Position numbers and translations under genes: made by a program. This document shows positions 33,865 to 44,904 of a stretch of DNA of 64,000 nt, piece after piece (position 1 is the first letter of the stretch; each line of letters begins with the position of its first letter). Source of the DNA: Elephas maximus indicus (Eukaryota > Chordata > Mammalia > Proboscidea > Elephantidae). The stretch covers positions 24,759,866 to 24,823,865 of the forward strand of contig NC_064846.1 in assembly GCF_024166365.1 (NCBI RefSeq), read 5' to 3'. Below the pieces are notes generated by a model. That model searched no databases. It saw nothing but the letters and a program-made list of their open reading frames with translations, and was not told the origin of the DNA.

Positions 33865-34035
33865 TATGGTGGAAAGAGCAGGTGAGCTGTGTGACCCTGG
33901 GCTAATTATTTACTTTTTCTGAGTTTCACTTTCTTCATCTGTAAAATAGAAATAAAAATACTACTTACCTCATAGCGTTGTTGAAAGCACAACATAAGAT
34001 TTTGTGATTAAAGTTAGCACTGTTTCTTGCACTGA
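33865..34035 (+). mobile_element. MIR SINE
   Basis: AGCTGTGTGACCCTGGGCTA, TCTTCATCTGTAAAATAGAA and CTTACCTCATAGCGTTGTTG are sense MIR. Confidence 0.8.
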
Positions 34036-34039
34036 CTGG

Positions 34040-35380
34040 CTTAATAAATCTTTTAAAAATCTGTAACATGGAATTGGAATCTTAGAACTACCCAATACAC
34101 ATTAATGAGCCAGGGAAAAATAAGAGAAAATTTCATTTGGGACAGTAAATGGACTAGGATGACATCATAACTAAGGGAGAGAACTCACTTCAATGGGGAC
34201 AGTAAAGCTCGCCATGTTCCAGGCTCCATGAAGATGAATCCCTGGCCCTCATTCACTTCAGACTGGTGAAAGGACATCCCAGGATTTGTTGCCAGTGACT
34301 GCTCCATCAAGCCATCAGCACAACAATACAAGAGAAGGAAACACTTTTAGGTGTAATCAAGCCTGTTCTTCATGTCCTCCCAAAATGTATGGCACAGATG
34401 GAGAAACAAATTAACATCAGAAAGGTCACTCGCTTTGACATCGCAAGGACAGAAATGCTTTCAGCTAGACATAAATCCACAGCCTTCACAATTTGGAGGG
34501 CTAATTCACTCCATTGCCCCCATCAACTAGTTAGAATGGTGTGGTGTTCACTAGTAAACACCTATGAGAAAAAAGTGGGGGTGCAGTGGTTTGAATCCTT
34601 ATAAATTAGGCAGCTTATGGCTCCATGAGACTTTTACTCCAAGACGCTGAGAAATCTTTGGAGTTTGAAAAATTGATAGTACACAGGACTGAGTGCCCAG
34701 AAGATATTGTATCTAGATTACTCAAATGTCTACAAGCAGTGACAATGGATAAAGATATCCCCATTAATATATCACAACATAGGAGAGAGATACTGGTCTC
34801 TAGATGAAAACATTTGGGTACCAACTTCGGCTGCTGGCACATTACCTCATTCATCCCTGAGTGTTAATGAGTTAGCCTTTAAGTTTTTATACCATAACCT
34901 CCATTTCAGCAAGGGTTGCAGACACGGTGAACAAAATGGCTCATTTTATCCTAGGTGGTGGTGATGCTCCAAGACAATTAAATTTGGGGACAGAGATCTT
35001 CGGTATTGGAGTCAGCCCATCATGCCATAGCAGAAGCTCATAAACTGGCTCAAATATCACCTAATGTCCTCATTTAACTTGGAAAAAAAGAGAATAATTT
35101 CTTTACTTAAAATGGCTCCAAAATTCTGCATAGCCAAACAGTAGAATTAAATGAATCTGCCCACAGAGAGATGCTTATAAAGTCTACTTTTTAAACAATT
35201 TTCTTTCCTTAAAACCAATAGGTATATCCCTTAAAATGCATAATAACTTGAGATTTTCTACAAAATCTGTTATTGAGTCAGCACCAAAGGAGACTGAGGC
35301 TGCTTTTACCTTCCAAATGAGAGACTGCATGTGTATGTGCGTGGGGAGTGGGAATGGAGTACATGTAGGGACACTATTAA
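34040..35380. other. no gene or clear repeat recognised
   Basis: Several 60-100 codon ORFs occur on both strands (for example 34389-34604 + and 34615-34854 -). None shows a domain, membrane segment pattern or repeat match that I recognise. It may be a decayed old repeat or unique intergenic DNA. Confidence 0.4.
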
Positions 35381-35384
35381 TTTA

Positions 35385-35456
35385 TCATTCATTTTTGTAT
35401 CTCCAGCTTCTAGCACAATGACAGGCACATCATAGGCATTTAATAAACATTTCTAT
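35385..35456 (+). mobile_element. L2/MIR-type 3' tail
   Basis: TTGTATCTCCAGCTTCTAGC, AATGACAGGCACATCATAGG and CATTTAATAAACATTTC are typical L2 end wording. Confidence 0.55.
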
Positions 35457-35561
35457 AATGGAAAAAATAAAACAAAAGCATACAAACAGGTTTTTCACAA
35501 CTCAAACTTGGTTTCATAAAAAATGGAAAAAGATGGTACAAATCAAAGGGCCATCACATAC

Positions 35562-35655
35562 ACCCCAAGTACCCCAAGTACCCAGTGCCAAGTACCCCCC
35601 AAGTACCCAGTGCCAAGTACCCCAAGTACCCAGTGCCAAGTACCCCAAGTACAAG
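35562..35655. repeat. 23-bp minisatellite (CCCCAAGTACCCAGTGCCAAGTA)n
   Basis: Three units are present (the middle one with two extra C, 25 bp), with partial units at both ends. Each unit itself holds two versions of a CCAAGTAC submotif. The units are nearly identical, so expansion is recent. Confidence 0.92.
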
Positions 35656-35659
35656 AATA

Positions 35660-36585
35660 TGCTATTAGAACACGGAGTGGCACTCAGAGACCTTATCGAC
35701 CACATAAAAACTAATTAAATAATTTTTTTTGATGTTTAAAACAGTAATTTATAGTTTATAATTGGAATAAAGGGTTGGATAAACAACATGATATGCCAGA
35801 TCATAAAATGTGAAATATATCCTTTCTATGGTTTTACCATTTTCTATACAGACCATTTTGCACATAATTCCTAGTTGGGAGAAAAAATGGTATTTTAATT
35901 GTGGCTAAGAGTAATATGACTGTGAAGTCATTTTAGATATAAAGTTTGTAACACAGTGCATGGCGTAGTCAATTTGATTCTTTCAATTGTTACTAAAACA
36001 TCTCAGTGGTGACTACAGGTCCCCAAGCTCTCAGTATGACTCAGTGAAAAAATCCCACTAGGGATGGCTCTGCTTACTGCTCCAGCCACCTTGGACGTCA
36101 CAGCTGCTCAGCTCTTGGGCTTACTTTTCTCAGCATCTCCAGAGACCAGCCAAGAAAACAGAAACTTTGCTGTATTAATGATTCTGCCAATTACAGAGAA
36201 ATGGCCAAGCCCGGATGGGAAAGTAAGGGAGTATAATTTGGAGCTTAGTTCCAGAGGCTTTCTGTTGGGGGCACACAGACCTTACTGTGCCTGCTAAGGG
36301 AATATCTGGAAAGAGCCCAACCACCAAAGCTGGCCTGAAATGTTTTGGATGAGTACTGAAACAGCAGGGTGGTTGGGGAAGGCTCATGACTTCTAGAGAC
36401 ACTCAAAGAAGGAAGGTGGGTAATGAAATCAGAGGTGTGTGTAGACAAGAGTTTCAGTGTCCCACATATCCAGTCATTCCTAGTTAGCCTCCACTTGGGC
36501 CGTATTTCCAATCGGAGACAGTAGCCCTGGGTAGGAATTTAGGGGAGCTGGGTTCTATTCCTGACTCTGTCACTAGCCTTCTGTG
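35660..36585. other. no gene or clear repeat recognised
   Basis: AT-rich at 35700-36000, then mixed sequence. ORFs at 36064-36297 + and 36245-36511 - overlap and show no family features. Confidence 0.4.
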
Positions 36586-36589
36586 GTAC

Positions 36590-37165
36590 TCTGGATCTTT
36601 GCATGGCTGGCTCCTCACCATTCAGAGCTTAACTATAACGTCACCTCCTCAGAGAGAGAGGCTTTCCCTGCCACTCTATCTAATATTGCCCCCTCAAACC
36701 CTGAGTCCTCTCTATCCCATTAGTTTGTTTTATTTTCTTCATAATTTTATTACTCTTTAAAAGCAGTTATTTATTTACTTAAGAAGTCCTAGTGGCACAG
36801 TGGCTAAGCAGTTGCCTGCTAACCAAAATGTCAGTGGTTTAAACTCACCAGCTGCTCCACTGGAGAAAGATGTGGCAGCCTGCTCCAATAAAGATTACAG
36901 CCTTGGAAACCCTATGGGACAGTTCTCCTCTGTCCTATAGGGTCACTATGAGTCAGAATCAACTTGATGGAAACAGGTTTGGTTTGTTTGTTTTTATTTA
37001 TTCACTTATTTGCTTACTTTTGTACATATTTGTTGTCCCTCTCTCCATTTAAATTGTGAAGTCCATGTGAGGAGGAACTTTGTCTTTCTTATTTACTGCT
37101 TCACCCCTAGTGCCTATCACATCGCCTGGCACACATCTAGAACCTAGTGAATACTTGTTAAATGT
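36590..37165 (+). mobile_element. L2 LINE 3' end split by an AfroSINE
   Basis: ACGTCACCTCCTCAGAGAGA, GGCTTTCCCTGCCACTC and TTGTTTTATTTTCTTCATAA lead into the SINE. After it come TTTGTCTTTCTTATTTACTG, TGCCTATCACATCGCCTGGC and GTGAATACTTGTTAAATG, the L2 end. Confidence 0.8.
36784..36990 (+). mobile_element. AfroSINE, long subtype
   Basis: GTCCTAGTGGCACAGTGGCT head, tRNA-like boxes, then GGAGAAAGATGTGGCAGCCTG and AAAGATTACAGCCTTGGAAA, which define the long subtype. A similar TATTTATTYACTT lies on both sides and may be the target duplication. Confidence 0.9.
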
Positions 37166-37342
37166 ATGCATGCCCCAAGGTAAGTCACCAAACTTTTTTG
37201 GATTTCAGATTCATCAGCTGTATAATTAAGAGAACCCACCTTGATTATTTCCAGTATTAGCATGATTAAAAAAAAAAAAAGGATAGATTTGTAAACCCCC
37301 TTTTTTAAACTTTATTACCTTACTATATGACACTTTAAAAAA

Positions 37343-37545
37343 GAGCCCTGGTGGCACAGTGGTTATAGAGCTTGGCCACTAACCCAAAAGTTGGTGGTTC
37401 AAACCCACCAGTCCTCCATGGGAGAAAGATGTGGCAGGTGCTTCGGTAAAGATTGGAGACCCGATGGGGAAGTTCTACACTGTCCTATAGTGTCGCTACG
37501 AGTTGAAATCAACTTATTGTCAGTGGATTTGGGTTTTTTTTGTTT
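37343..37545 (+). mobile_element. AfroSINE, long subtype, diverged
   Basis: GAGCCCTGGTGGCACAGTGG, GGGAGAAAGATGTGGCAGG and GTAAAGATTGGAGACCCGAT are present. Tail mutated. Confidence 0.88.
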
Positions 37546-37559
37546 GTTTATTACTATAT

Positions 37560-37980
37560 TTGGGATGACATTTACATCTTAACAACCAGTACTGTGGAGA
37601 CTGTACGCCATGAAAATTTCCATTCCCAAAGATGGCCATAAAAGGGTGGCTCCATTGCAACACCAGCCAAAGCAAGCAGCCATAGCCTCAAGAGGGGCAC
37701 CAGGCCATTTGCTTTGCAGGTTGCCAGAGGCTGATCTAGTTTTCTCTTCCAGGATCTGGGCTTGGAGCCCACAAGAAGATGGAGGCCAGCGTGTGAAAGT
37801 CATGGTGGTGGGCTGGCAGGTGTCAGGGCAGCACCCAGGGAGGAGGGGGCTCAGAAGCAGCAATATTGTCATTGAAGCATTTTACATATACAGTATCGTA
37901 TATTCACAATATATACAATATTGCCACAGAAGCATTTTCAAGTTTGGTTTGACTACCCAAGCACATATTATCTGAGTATC
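37560..37980. other. GC-richer stretch, no gene recognised
   Basis: ORFs overlap on both strands (37610-37975 + and 37572-37872 -) in a locally GC-rich patch. No domain or conserved motif is visible. Overlapping open frames on both strands are expected from composition alone. An ATATACAATATTG palindromic patch lies near 37860-37925. Confidence 0.35.
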
Positions 37981-37984
37981 CACC

Positions 37985-38175
37985 CTTACTATTTATAAAG
38001 CATTTCCAAGAGGCTCTCATTGGATCTTTGCAGCAACCCTGTGAGAGCAGAAGGGCAAGTGTTATCATCCCCAATTTGCAGATGAAGAGCCTATGATTCA
38101 GAAAGGACCTACCAAAAGCTATAGAGCTAAAGTACGATGGAACCACAACTCAAACCCCAGTGTTCTGATTCTAAA
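37985..38175 (-). mobile_element. MIR SINE
   Basis: GATCTTTGCAGCAACCCTGTG and CAATTTGCAGATGAAGAGCC are antisense MIR. Confidence 0.7.
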
Positions 38176-38404
38176 ACCTCCATACGATGCAATAGTTTCT
38201 CTTCACTATCCTATCGAAAAGCAGGGAAGCAATATAAGTACAGTTAGAAATTGATCATCTCCCTGATTAGGAGAGAGAATAGAAATGGCCGTAACAGAAT
38301 TCAAAGTTGCTGTTTCTCAGGGAATGGTGGGTGAAGTAGCCCTCTGTGTTCAGATTAGGACAAGGATTCCATGCTTCTAAAAGAGGAGGGGTCAGAGGCA
38401 GTGA

Positions 38405-38560
38405 CCTCCTAGTGAGAAGGGCACTGAACAACGGAGACCTGAGTTCCAGGACTGGGGCTTCCGCCAAATCCCTGGGCAACTGTGGGCAATTTCCTTTTCC
38501 TTTTGAGGCCCCAGTTTGGGGGTCTCCATCTTTAAAACGGCATTGGACTAGAGTAGTAGG
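38405..38560 (+). mobile_element. MIR SINE
   Basis: GGAGACCTGAGTTCCAGGAC, ATCCCTGGGCAACTGTGGGC and CCATCTTTAAAACGGCATTG are sense MIR. Confidence 0.65.
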
Positions 38561-38704
38561 TTCCACTCTTTTTAGTACCTCAACATACTGAAGAATTATT
38601 AACACAATGATTAGCAACAGGAGCTCAATAAGGGAGGTATTCTTAGCAGGGGGCAAGTGGCAGAATCTACAAGGATTCCTAATCATAAGGATATATAACT
38701 TTTG

Positions 38705-38880
38705 CCACATGCTTAGTGGCAGACATTGTGCTAAGTGCTTTACATGAATTATCTCAATTCATCTTCACAATAAATTAATGAGATAGGAAATATTTGGTAC
38801 TTTCAGATGTTAAGTAGTTTGCTCAGCTACTAAGTGACAGACTTGAATTCTAACCCACATGTGATTGACTCTACAGCTTG
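38705..38880 (-). mobile_element. MIR SINE
   Basis: GACATTGTGCTAAGTGCTTTA, GAATTATCTCAATTCATC and TTTGCTCAGCTACTAAGTGAC are antisense MIR. Confidence 0.7.
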
Positions 38881-39089
38881 CTCCCTTCTATATTATACTG
38901 TTTGGTATTCCCCCTCTACCCATTCCTTGCTGCACCCCTCAAACAACTGATAATGAAAGCACTAGCAAATTTCTAGGATCCCTCTCATGGCTAAGATTTG
39001 TGTCCTTGAGTTTATGCTCAGGTAAGGTATTGGCTGAAGACAAGTTCAACGTTGGGAAGAAAAAAGCTGTGGAAGGAGGAAGGAAACTT

Positions 39090-39480
39090 GAATTCACTGA
39101 GTACCTACCCTTCTTCTCATCCCATGCTAGACAGTTTACATACACCCACCATCACCTTGGAAACACTGGATGGTGTAGTGGTTAAGAGCTACAGCTGCTA
39201 ACCAAGAGGGTGGCAGTTCGAATCCACCAGGCACTCCTTGGAAACCCTATGGGGCAGTTCTACTCTGCCTATAGGTTCACTATGAATCGGAACTCACTCA
39301 AAGGCAACTAGTTTTTGGTTACCATCACCTTCAGTCCTTACAGCCCCTCCTGCAAGATAGGTGTTTTATCCTTGTTTACAAAGATTACTCAGAGATGTTA
39401 AGACACTAGCCCAAGGTCACAGAGACAGTAAGTGGCAAAACTGAGATTCAAACCCATTCTTCTGACTCCAAATTCTATCA
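39090..39480 (-). mobile_element. MIR SINE split by an AfroSINE
   Basis: CACTGAGTACCTACCC precedes the SINE. After it come CAGCCCCTCCTGCAAGATAG, GCCCAAGGTCACAGAGACAG and TTCAAACCCATTCTTCTG. All are antisense MIR, so one MIR was broken by the SINE. Confidence 0.75.
39159..39320 (+). mobile_element. AfroSINE, short subtype, upstream of the intact OR
   Basis: Full-length copy with ACCATCACCTT at 39148-39158 and 39321-39331 (perfect 11-bp duplication). It lies about 360 bp before the OR start codon, in what is probably the 5' intron or promoter region of that gene. Confidence 0.92.
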
Positions 39481-39654
39481 TCACCCCTTTAAACCTTTCA
39501 TCCAAATGCTGGGTGGCGAAAAGAGAAGAGTGAACCAGGATAAAGCATTTACTGTAGTCAACACACATGCCATTTCATGTGCTAGGTAGCCAGGAGTAGC
39601 CCCTGCAGGTCTCTGTTTAAGAACTTGAGCTCTACATGTCTCACGATTGTCATG

Positions 39655-39670
39655 CATGTCCCTCCTGCAG
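39655..39670 (+). promoter_or_regulatory. candidate splice acceptor before OR start
   Basis: TGTCCCTCCTGCAG ends 7 bp before the ATG at 39678. Mammalian ORs usually have a 5' untranslated exon and an intron that ends shortly before the single coding exon. The site therefore supports the ATG at 39678. It has not been shown to be used. Confidence 0.45.
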
Positions 39671-39677
39671 TGGCCCA

Positions 39678-40640
39678 ATGGGAGCAGGCAACGCCAGCGT
39701 GTTGAGTGAATTCTTCCTCATGGGCCTCACCAATGATCCTCAGCTTCAACCCATCCTCTTTGCACTCTTCCTTTTCGTCTACGCAGTTACGGTGGTGGGA
39801 AACCTGGGCCTCCTTACCCTCATTGTGGTCAGCCCCCGACTGCATACACCTATGTATTTCTTCCTCAGCAACCTGTCTTTTCTCGACTTCTGTTATTCCT
39901 CAGTCACAGTCCCAAAGATGTTGATGGGGTTCTTCTCTGGCTACCAAGCCATCTCTTTCTCCGGTTGTGTGGCTCAAACAAGCTGCTTTTTGATATTTGC
40001 TGTCACTGAGTTCTTCCTCCTGGCTTCCATGGCCTATGACCGCTATGTGGCCATCTGCAACCCTCTGCTCTACCATATTATCATGTCCCCAAGGCTCTGC
40101 TTGCAGCTAGTGGCTGCCAGTTATGCAGTGGGCCTAATGAACATGGTGCTCCTCACTAGCACAACCTTTCGTCTGACCTTCTGTCACTCCCATGCCATCA
40201 CTCACTACTTCTGTGATATCCCCCCTCTTTTAAAACTCGCCTGCTCTGACACACAGATCCTCCAGCTTCTCCTCTTTGCCTGTGGTGGCTTTAATGTGTC
40301 TGTATCCCTGACAATTGTCCTGGTCTCTTACGTATGTGTATTCTTTGCTATCATCAGAATCCCCTCAGCCCAGGGAAAACACAAGACGTTCTCCACTTGT
40401 GCTTCCCACCTGACTGCTGTCAGTCTGTACTATGGAACCACAGTGTTCATTTACCTACGCCCATCCTCTGAGTACTTACTGGGTAGGGACAGGCTGGTCT
40501 CTGTATTCTACACAGTGGTGATCCCCATGCTCAACCCCATGATCTACAGTCTAAGGATCAAAGATGTAAAGGAAACATTTTGGAGTGTTCTTGAGAAGGC
40601 ATCGCGATTCCTCTCTCTCCCCATGCCCAGAGTTTTGTAA
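39678..40640 (+). CDS. intact class II olfactory receptor (OR5/8/9-like)
   Basis: A seven-transmembrane odorant receptor, expected to signal through the olfactory G protein in ciliary membranes. It is a single coding exon of 320 residues, normal for the family. An in-frame ATG 42 bp upstream would add 14 residues, but a likely splice acceptor lies between the two and the family start pattern (Asn5 in NAS, a glycosylation site, then SEFFLMGL) favours 39678. Visible hallmarks: GN in helix 1 (41-42), LHTPMYFFLSNLSFLD (55-70), Cys97 for the disulfide to Cys179, MAYDRYVAIC (118-127), SY in helix 5 (217-218), KTFSTCASH (236-244) and PMLNPMIYSL (283-292). The usual SLRNKDV is SLRIKDV here. No stops or frameshifts. 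HYFCDIPPLLKLACSDT in loop 2 points to the OR5/8/9 group. I cannot assign an ortholog. No regulatory element is proven. The gene is probably functional. Confidence 0.95.
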   Translation: MGAGNASVLSEFFLMGLTNDPQLQPILFALFLFVYAVTVVGNLGLLTLIVVSPRLHTPMYFFLSNLSFLDFCYSSVTVPKMLMGFFSGYQAISFSGCVAQTSCFLIFAVTEFFLLASMAYDRYVAICNPLLYHIIMSPRLCLQLVAASYAVGLMNMVLLTSTTFRLTFCHSHAITHYFCDIPPLLKLACSDTQILQLLLFACGGFNVSVSLTIVLVSYVCVFFAIIRIPSAQGKHKTFSTCASHLTAVSLYYGTTVFIYLRPSSEYLLGRDRLVSVFYTVVIPMLNPMIYSLRIKDVKETFWSVLEKASRFLSLPMPRVL

Positions 40641-40694
40641 TGTCCAAAGCAGTAAAGGAAGGAAAGGGAAGGGAAGAAGAGAGAGGTGATACAC

Positions 40695-40865
40695 TTTGGC
40701 CACCTACTGTATCTCAGGCATTATTCTAGAAAATTTAAAGAGGTTATGCCTTGAATTCTTTTCACAACTCCGCAGTTCAGAAATTCTTATCCTCATTTTA
40801 CAGATGAGAAAACTGAGGCACTAAGAAGTTTTGTGATTTGCCCAACAATTATGAACTGGTGAATA
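40695..40865 (-). mobile_element. MIR SINE
   Basis: CACCTACTGTATCTCAGGCA and CATTTTACAGATGAGAAAACTG are antisense MIR, just after the OR stop codon. Confidence 0.75.
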
Positions 40866-41275
40866 GATAAACTAACTGTGGTACATCCATGAGATAGAAC
40901 ACTACTCAGCAATAAAAAGAAAACTTCTGATACAAGCAAAAACATTGATTGATCTCAAAAGCATTATGCTGAGTAAAAGAAGCCAGACACAAAGGACTGT
41001 ATGATTTCATTTATATAAAAATTCTAGAAAAAGGAAAAAGTACTGTGACAGGAAATGAATCCCTGGTTGCCAAGGGCCCAGTATAGGGGAAAGAGACTGA
41101 CTTTATGGAGCATAAGGAAATATCTTAGGGTTGATGGAAATGTTCTACATCTACACAGCTATAAACATTTGTCAAAACATCTCATTAATAATGCACTTAT
41201 AATTGGTAAACTTTATTGTTTGTAAATTATACCTCAATAGAGTTGAAATAAAGCTACCATTCACAATAAGCAAGT
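40866..41275 (+). mobile_element. L1 LINE 3' end (old)
   Basis: GTGGTACATCCATGAGATAG, AACACTACTCAGCAATAAAA, GGACTGTATGATTTCATTTA and AAATTATACCTCAATAGAGT are sense L1 ORF2 end and 3' UTR. Confidence 0.8.
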
Positions 41276-41289
41276 ATCACTACTAAGTG

Positions 41290-43560
41290 TCTACGTATAA
41301 ATCTTACAAAGAATGCTCATAATCTTTACTGAAAATATTAAAAGGACCGCTGAAAGAAACATAAGACCTCAATTAAAAAAAAAAGAGCTATGCCATTTTT
41401 ACATGTAGGAAGAACCTGTAACTTAAAGACGTTCATTGTCCCAAAAATTAATCCATAAATTTAAGGAAATTCCAAAGTTCCAACAAGATTTTTCATGAAA
41501 CTTGACAAGATGATCCTAAAATGCAGATGAAAAATTCAATGACCAAGAATATCTAAGACAATTACGAAGAAGAACAAAGAAGGACTTATTATTCTACAGA
41601 TATCAAGACTTCTTAGAAAGCTATAATAATTAAGGAGTATTACTTGTGCAGAAAGAAGCAAACAGACCAAGTGGAGAAAAGTGAGATGGAGACACAAATC
41701 TGAGACCATAAGGAAACTTTGTATATAAAAGAACCCACATTTTAAATCAGGGGAGGAAAGGATGAATGTTTCAATAAATGGTGTAGAAAGAGTTGCTTAT
41801 TCACATTGTAATAAGTAAAATTACATTACTACATTTCATCATATATAGAAAGAATTCCAGAAGGATTGAATAACTAAGTGTTGAAAAACTTTTAAATTTG
41901 AAAGAAAAAATAATAGTACCTTTAAGACATTGAGATTGAAAAAGATTTCTTGAATAAGACATAAAAAAACCCACACAAACTCTAAATAATTGATACATTT
42001 GATCACATCAAGGGACAAAAACTTTCTGTCCTTCTGTCTGATAAGATAATATAAACAAAGTTAACACGGAAGCGAGAGATTTGGAGTAGTTGCACCATGT
42101 ATATAACAGACAAATACAGACCACACAAATAGCTACCTTTAGTAAGAAACAACCAACCGAGCTGAACAATGGGTAAAATATTATTGAACAATTCACAAAA
42201 GAGAAAGCCAGAAAGGCCAGCAAATAGGTGAAAAGATGATTATTCTTGCTAATAATCAGGGAAATACAAATCAAATTAGCAAAGCTATAATATTCTATAA
42301 GTGTCAGATTGCCCCAAATAAAAACATCTATTAATTCCAAGTGCCAGCAAGATATGAGGGCTTAGAAACTGTTATACACTGCTGGTGGGAATGTGAGTTT
42401 ATACAGCCATTTTAGAGAGCCATCTAATAAAAAAAAAAACCTAGTAAAGTTGAAAACATGTAGAGAGCTGAACCAGAAATTCAACTCCTAGGAACCTAAA
42501 AAAAAAAAAAAAAATCTGGAAACATGTTCAAGGATACTAATTGAACATTGTTATGGCTAAAGTTGATGAGCAGGTAAATGTCCACCCTTTTCCATTCAAA
42601 AAGATTTCTAGTTTTCAATTTATAAACATCTCCTACCCATCTGTTAATCCATTCAGTGCAATCTCAAGACGAGGAAATGAGAAAAATAATTACAGCTGTA
42701 CAACTCTTATTTTTAGCAAGTAAGCCATAAGGAAAAACAAACAAACTAACGCGCCCAGAGTATTCCATCTAATGAGGAGCAAGGTAAATCATCCATAAGC
42801 AAATGAGAGCTACACGCATCTACAGGGATAAGCCTGAAAAAAACAAATTGAAATTAAAAAAAAAGAAAGCTGCAAGATGTCATATACAATATGATGCCGT
42901 TTGTGCAGAATTTAAAACATACAAAATATTACCATGTGTTGTTTATGGATACATTCATATGTAGCAGAGGTATAAAAATATTGATGTGGAGAACACACAT
43001 CAACTTCAGAATAGTGATTGTCCCTGGGGTTCAGAAGGAATGAGATTGGGGATGAAAGGAATTTTTTTTCTGTACCTATAATGTTTTATTTCTTAGAATA
43101 CAAGCTCTGAGGCAAAAATAAATAATGTCTCATCTATATGCTAGAAACTATGCAAATGCTCAAATGAATGAGATTAATCTGTGTGTACAGATTCAGAAAG
43201 GTCTCCAAGATATATTAGATGAAAACGCTCTATAAAATTTTGTGTGTATTGTATGATCGCTTTTGTGTAAATATGAAATAAATAAATGTATACAAATGCT
43301 GGCATAAGCCTAAACATTTTCTTGAAGCACCCACAAAAATCGATTTATTGTAGTTACCTTTGTGGGGGGGAACCAGTGCAGTGGTCTAGAGCAGGAGGGA
43401 GGCTTACATTGTACTGTTTTCATTTTCCACCATGTGCAAATTATGTACTGTTCATTAAACTTAGTTTTGGAAAAATTCATCAATGTAAAGCCAAAGACCT
43501 GACACCTTGTGTGATCTCTAGGTTAGTATTCTTTGTGTATTGAAGAGTATGCAACACTAT
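41290..43560 (+). mobile_element. L1 LINE ORF2 3' half and 3' UTR (old), interrupted
   Basis: L1 ORF2-derived wording appears in order: AAGACTTCTTAGAAAGCTAT, GCAGAAAGAAGCAAACAGACC, AGAACCCACATTTTAAATC, CACTGCTGGTGGGAATGTGAG. The 3' UTR follows, with GTGATTGTCCCTGGGGTTCAG and TGTACCTATAATGTTTTATT. The stretch 42545-42770 does not fit and may be an unrelated insertion. The region near 43110-43560 is a further L1-like AT-rich tail. Confidence 0.7.
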
Positions 43561-43564
43561 TGGA

Positions 43565-44275
43565 TTTTCTTTTAATCAAACTTCCTGCTGAGCCTTAGCA
43601 ACCAGCGAGCTGGCAATTAGGAAGGAGGCGTCATTTGGTGAGCTGTCCAGTTAAAAGGTTTTTTTTTTTTTCATTTCCCTAAAGGCTGAGCTATATCTGA
43701 GACATCTTTGCATCTCCCATAGCACCTAGCACAGAGCCTTGCCCATGTTAGTAAATTATACATTATTCCTTCCTTCTTTCCTTCATCCATTATCCATGCA
43801 ACAAATGTTATTAAATAAAATAACTATGTTTCATTGAAAATAAAACACTTTTTAAACACCTTGTGCTTTAATTTTTTTTTTCAGGGTTAGCCAGGGATTT
43901 TGGACTGCTGTTGTTTCTATGGGAAAGGTGAATTGACATCAAATAACCAAGTCACACATGAACTTCGTGGTCTGATCCATTTTTATCACAGAATACTCAG
44001 GAAAATGATTTTATTCCACAAAATACTTGTGATAAAGTTGAGTGATGATGAAAGTAGAAGATGGCCTTAATGACAATGAAAATGATGTTACTGTCCCCTG
44101 AAGCTGTTGTCTCTTTTCCTTTTCCAACAGCTACCATTCTCTCCTGGATTAAAGCAACAGCCTCCTCTCCAGTCTTCCTGCCTTGAGTCTCATCCCTTAC
44201 CTCTGACTTATCATGTGCATATTCACTAAGAGCATATACCTTTCTAAAGCACAAATATGACTATGCCTCTTCCCT
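43565..44275. other. no gene; small repeat-like patches
   Basis: GAGACATCTTTGCATCTCCC and ACCTAGCACAGAGCCTTGCC (43690-43745) look like an L2 3' end. The rest is unassigned. Confidence 0.4.
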
Positions 44276-44279
44276 CTTT

Positions 44280-44765
44280 AAAAACTCTTTAATGGCCTGG
44301 CATTGATCTTAGGATAAAGTCCAAATTCCATAGAATGATGGAATGATAGGCCCTCCATATCTGCTGCCTTTTTCTCCAACCTCGTCTCCTGCCACTCCTT
44401 AGTGGCATATGGTATTCCCTCTAACTGAAACTCCTTTTATCTCTTTGTTGGCTTGAAAAACTTCTATTTATCCTTCAAAACCCAATGCAGACAGAAAGTC
44501 CTCCAATAAGCCTTTGCTGTTACTACCTCCCCATCCAAACTGATCCCCAAACTCCCTTATCTGTGTCACATTTACGTCTTATACAGAATCCTATTGTTGC
44601 ATTTGCAATTCAGTTGATTTGTTTACATGCTTGTCTCCACTACTAGACATTGAACTTCTAAGTCTCATAGAAGCAACTTTCCATCCTTTCTTCACCTTTA
44701 TAGCCCCAGCATTTAGAGTACTGCCTGGCACAGAGGAAGGGCCCGATATTATGTGTGCACTTCAT
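44280..44765 (+). mobile_element. L2 LINE 3' portion
   Basis: CTTAGGATAAAGTCCAAATTC, TTCTCCAACCTCGTCTCCTG, TCCTTCAAAACCCAATGCAG, AGAAAGTCCTCCAATAAGCC and TAGAGTACTGCCTGGCACAG follow the L2 3' end order. Confidence 0.75.
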
Positions 44766-44904
44766 AACTGAACAGTGACAATGATGATGGTCTGAGATAA
44801 TAGAGATGATGATCATATCTCTACAGTTTTATAAGACACACACACATCTGTGAGAGAAACAGGGGTGAGACCTCACTCAGTGCTATAACTCAATGAGGTT
44901 CCAC

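Noticed and set aside
35562-35655. possible CRISPR-like repeat array
   Set aside because: Units are head-to-tail without spacers, and the window is clearly eukaryotic.
35458-35718. 86-codon frame through the minisatellite
   Set aside because: The repeated peptide is only a translation of the 23-bp tandem repeat, and all frames are open there.
37610-37975. 121-codon open frame in a GC-rich patch
   Set aside because: Frames are open on both strands, with no recognisable motif, no splice or promoter context and a lack of codon-use signal by eye.
38267-38710. 147-codon open frame on the - strand
   Set aside because: It overlaps a sense MIR (38405-38560) and shows no domain; MIR-derived frames often stay open by chance.
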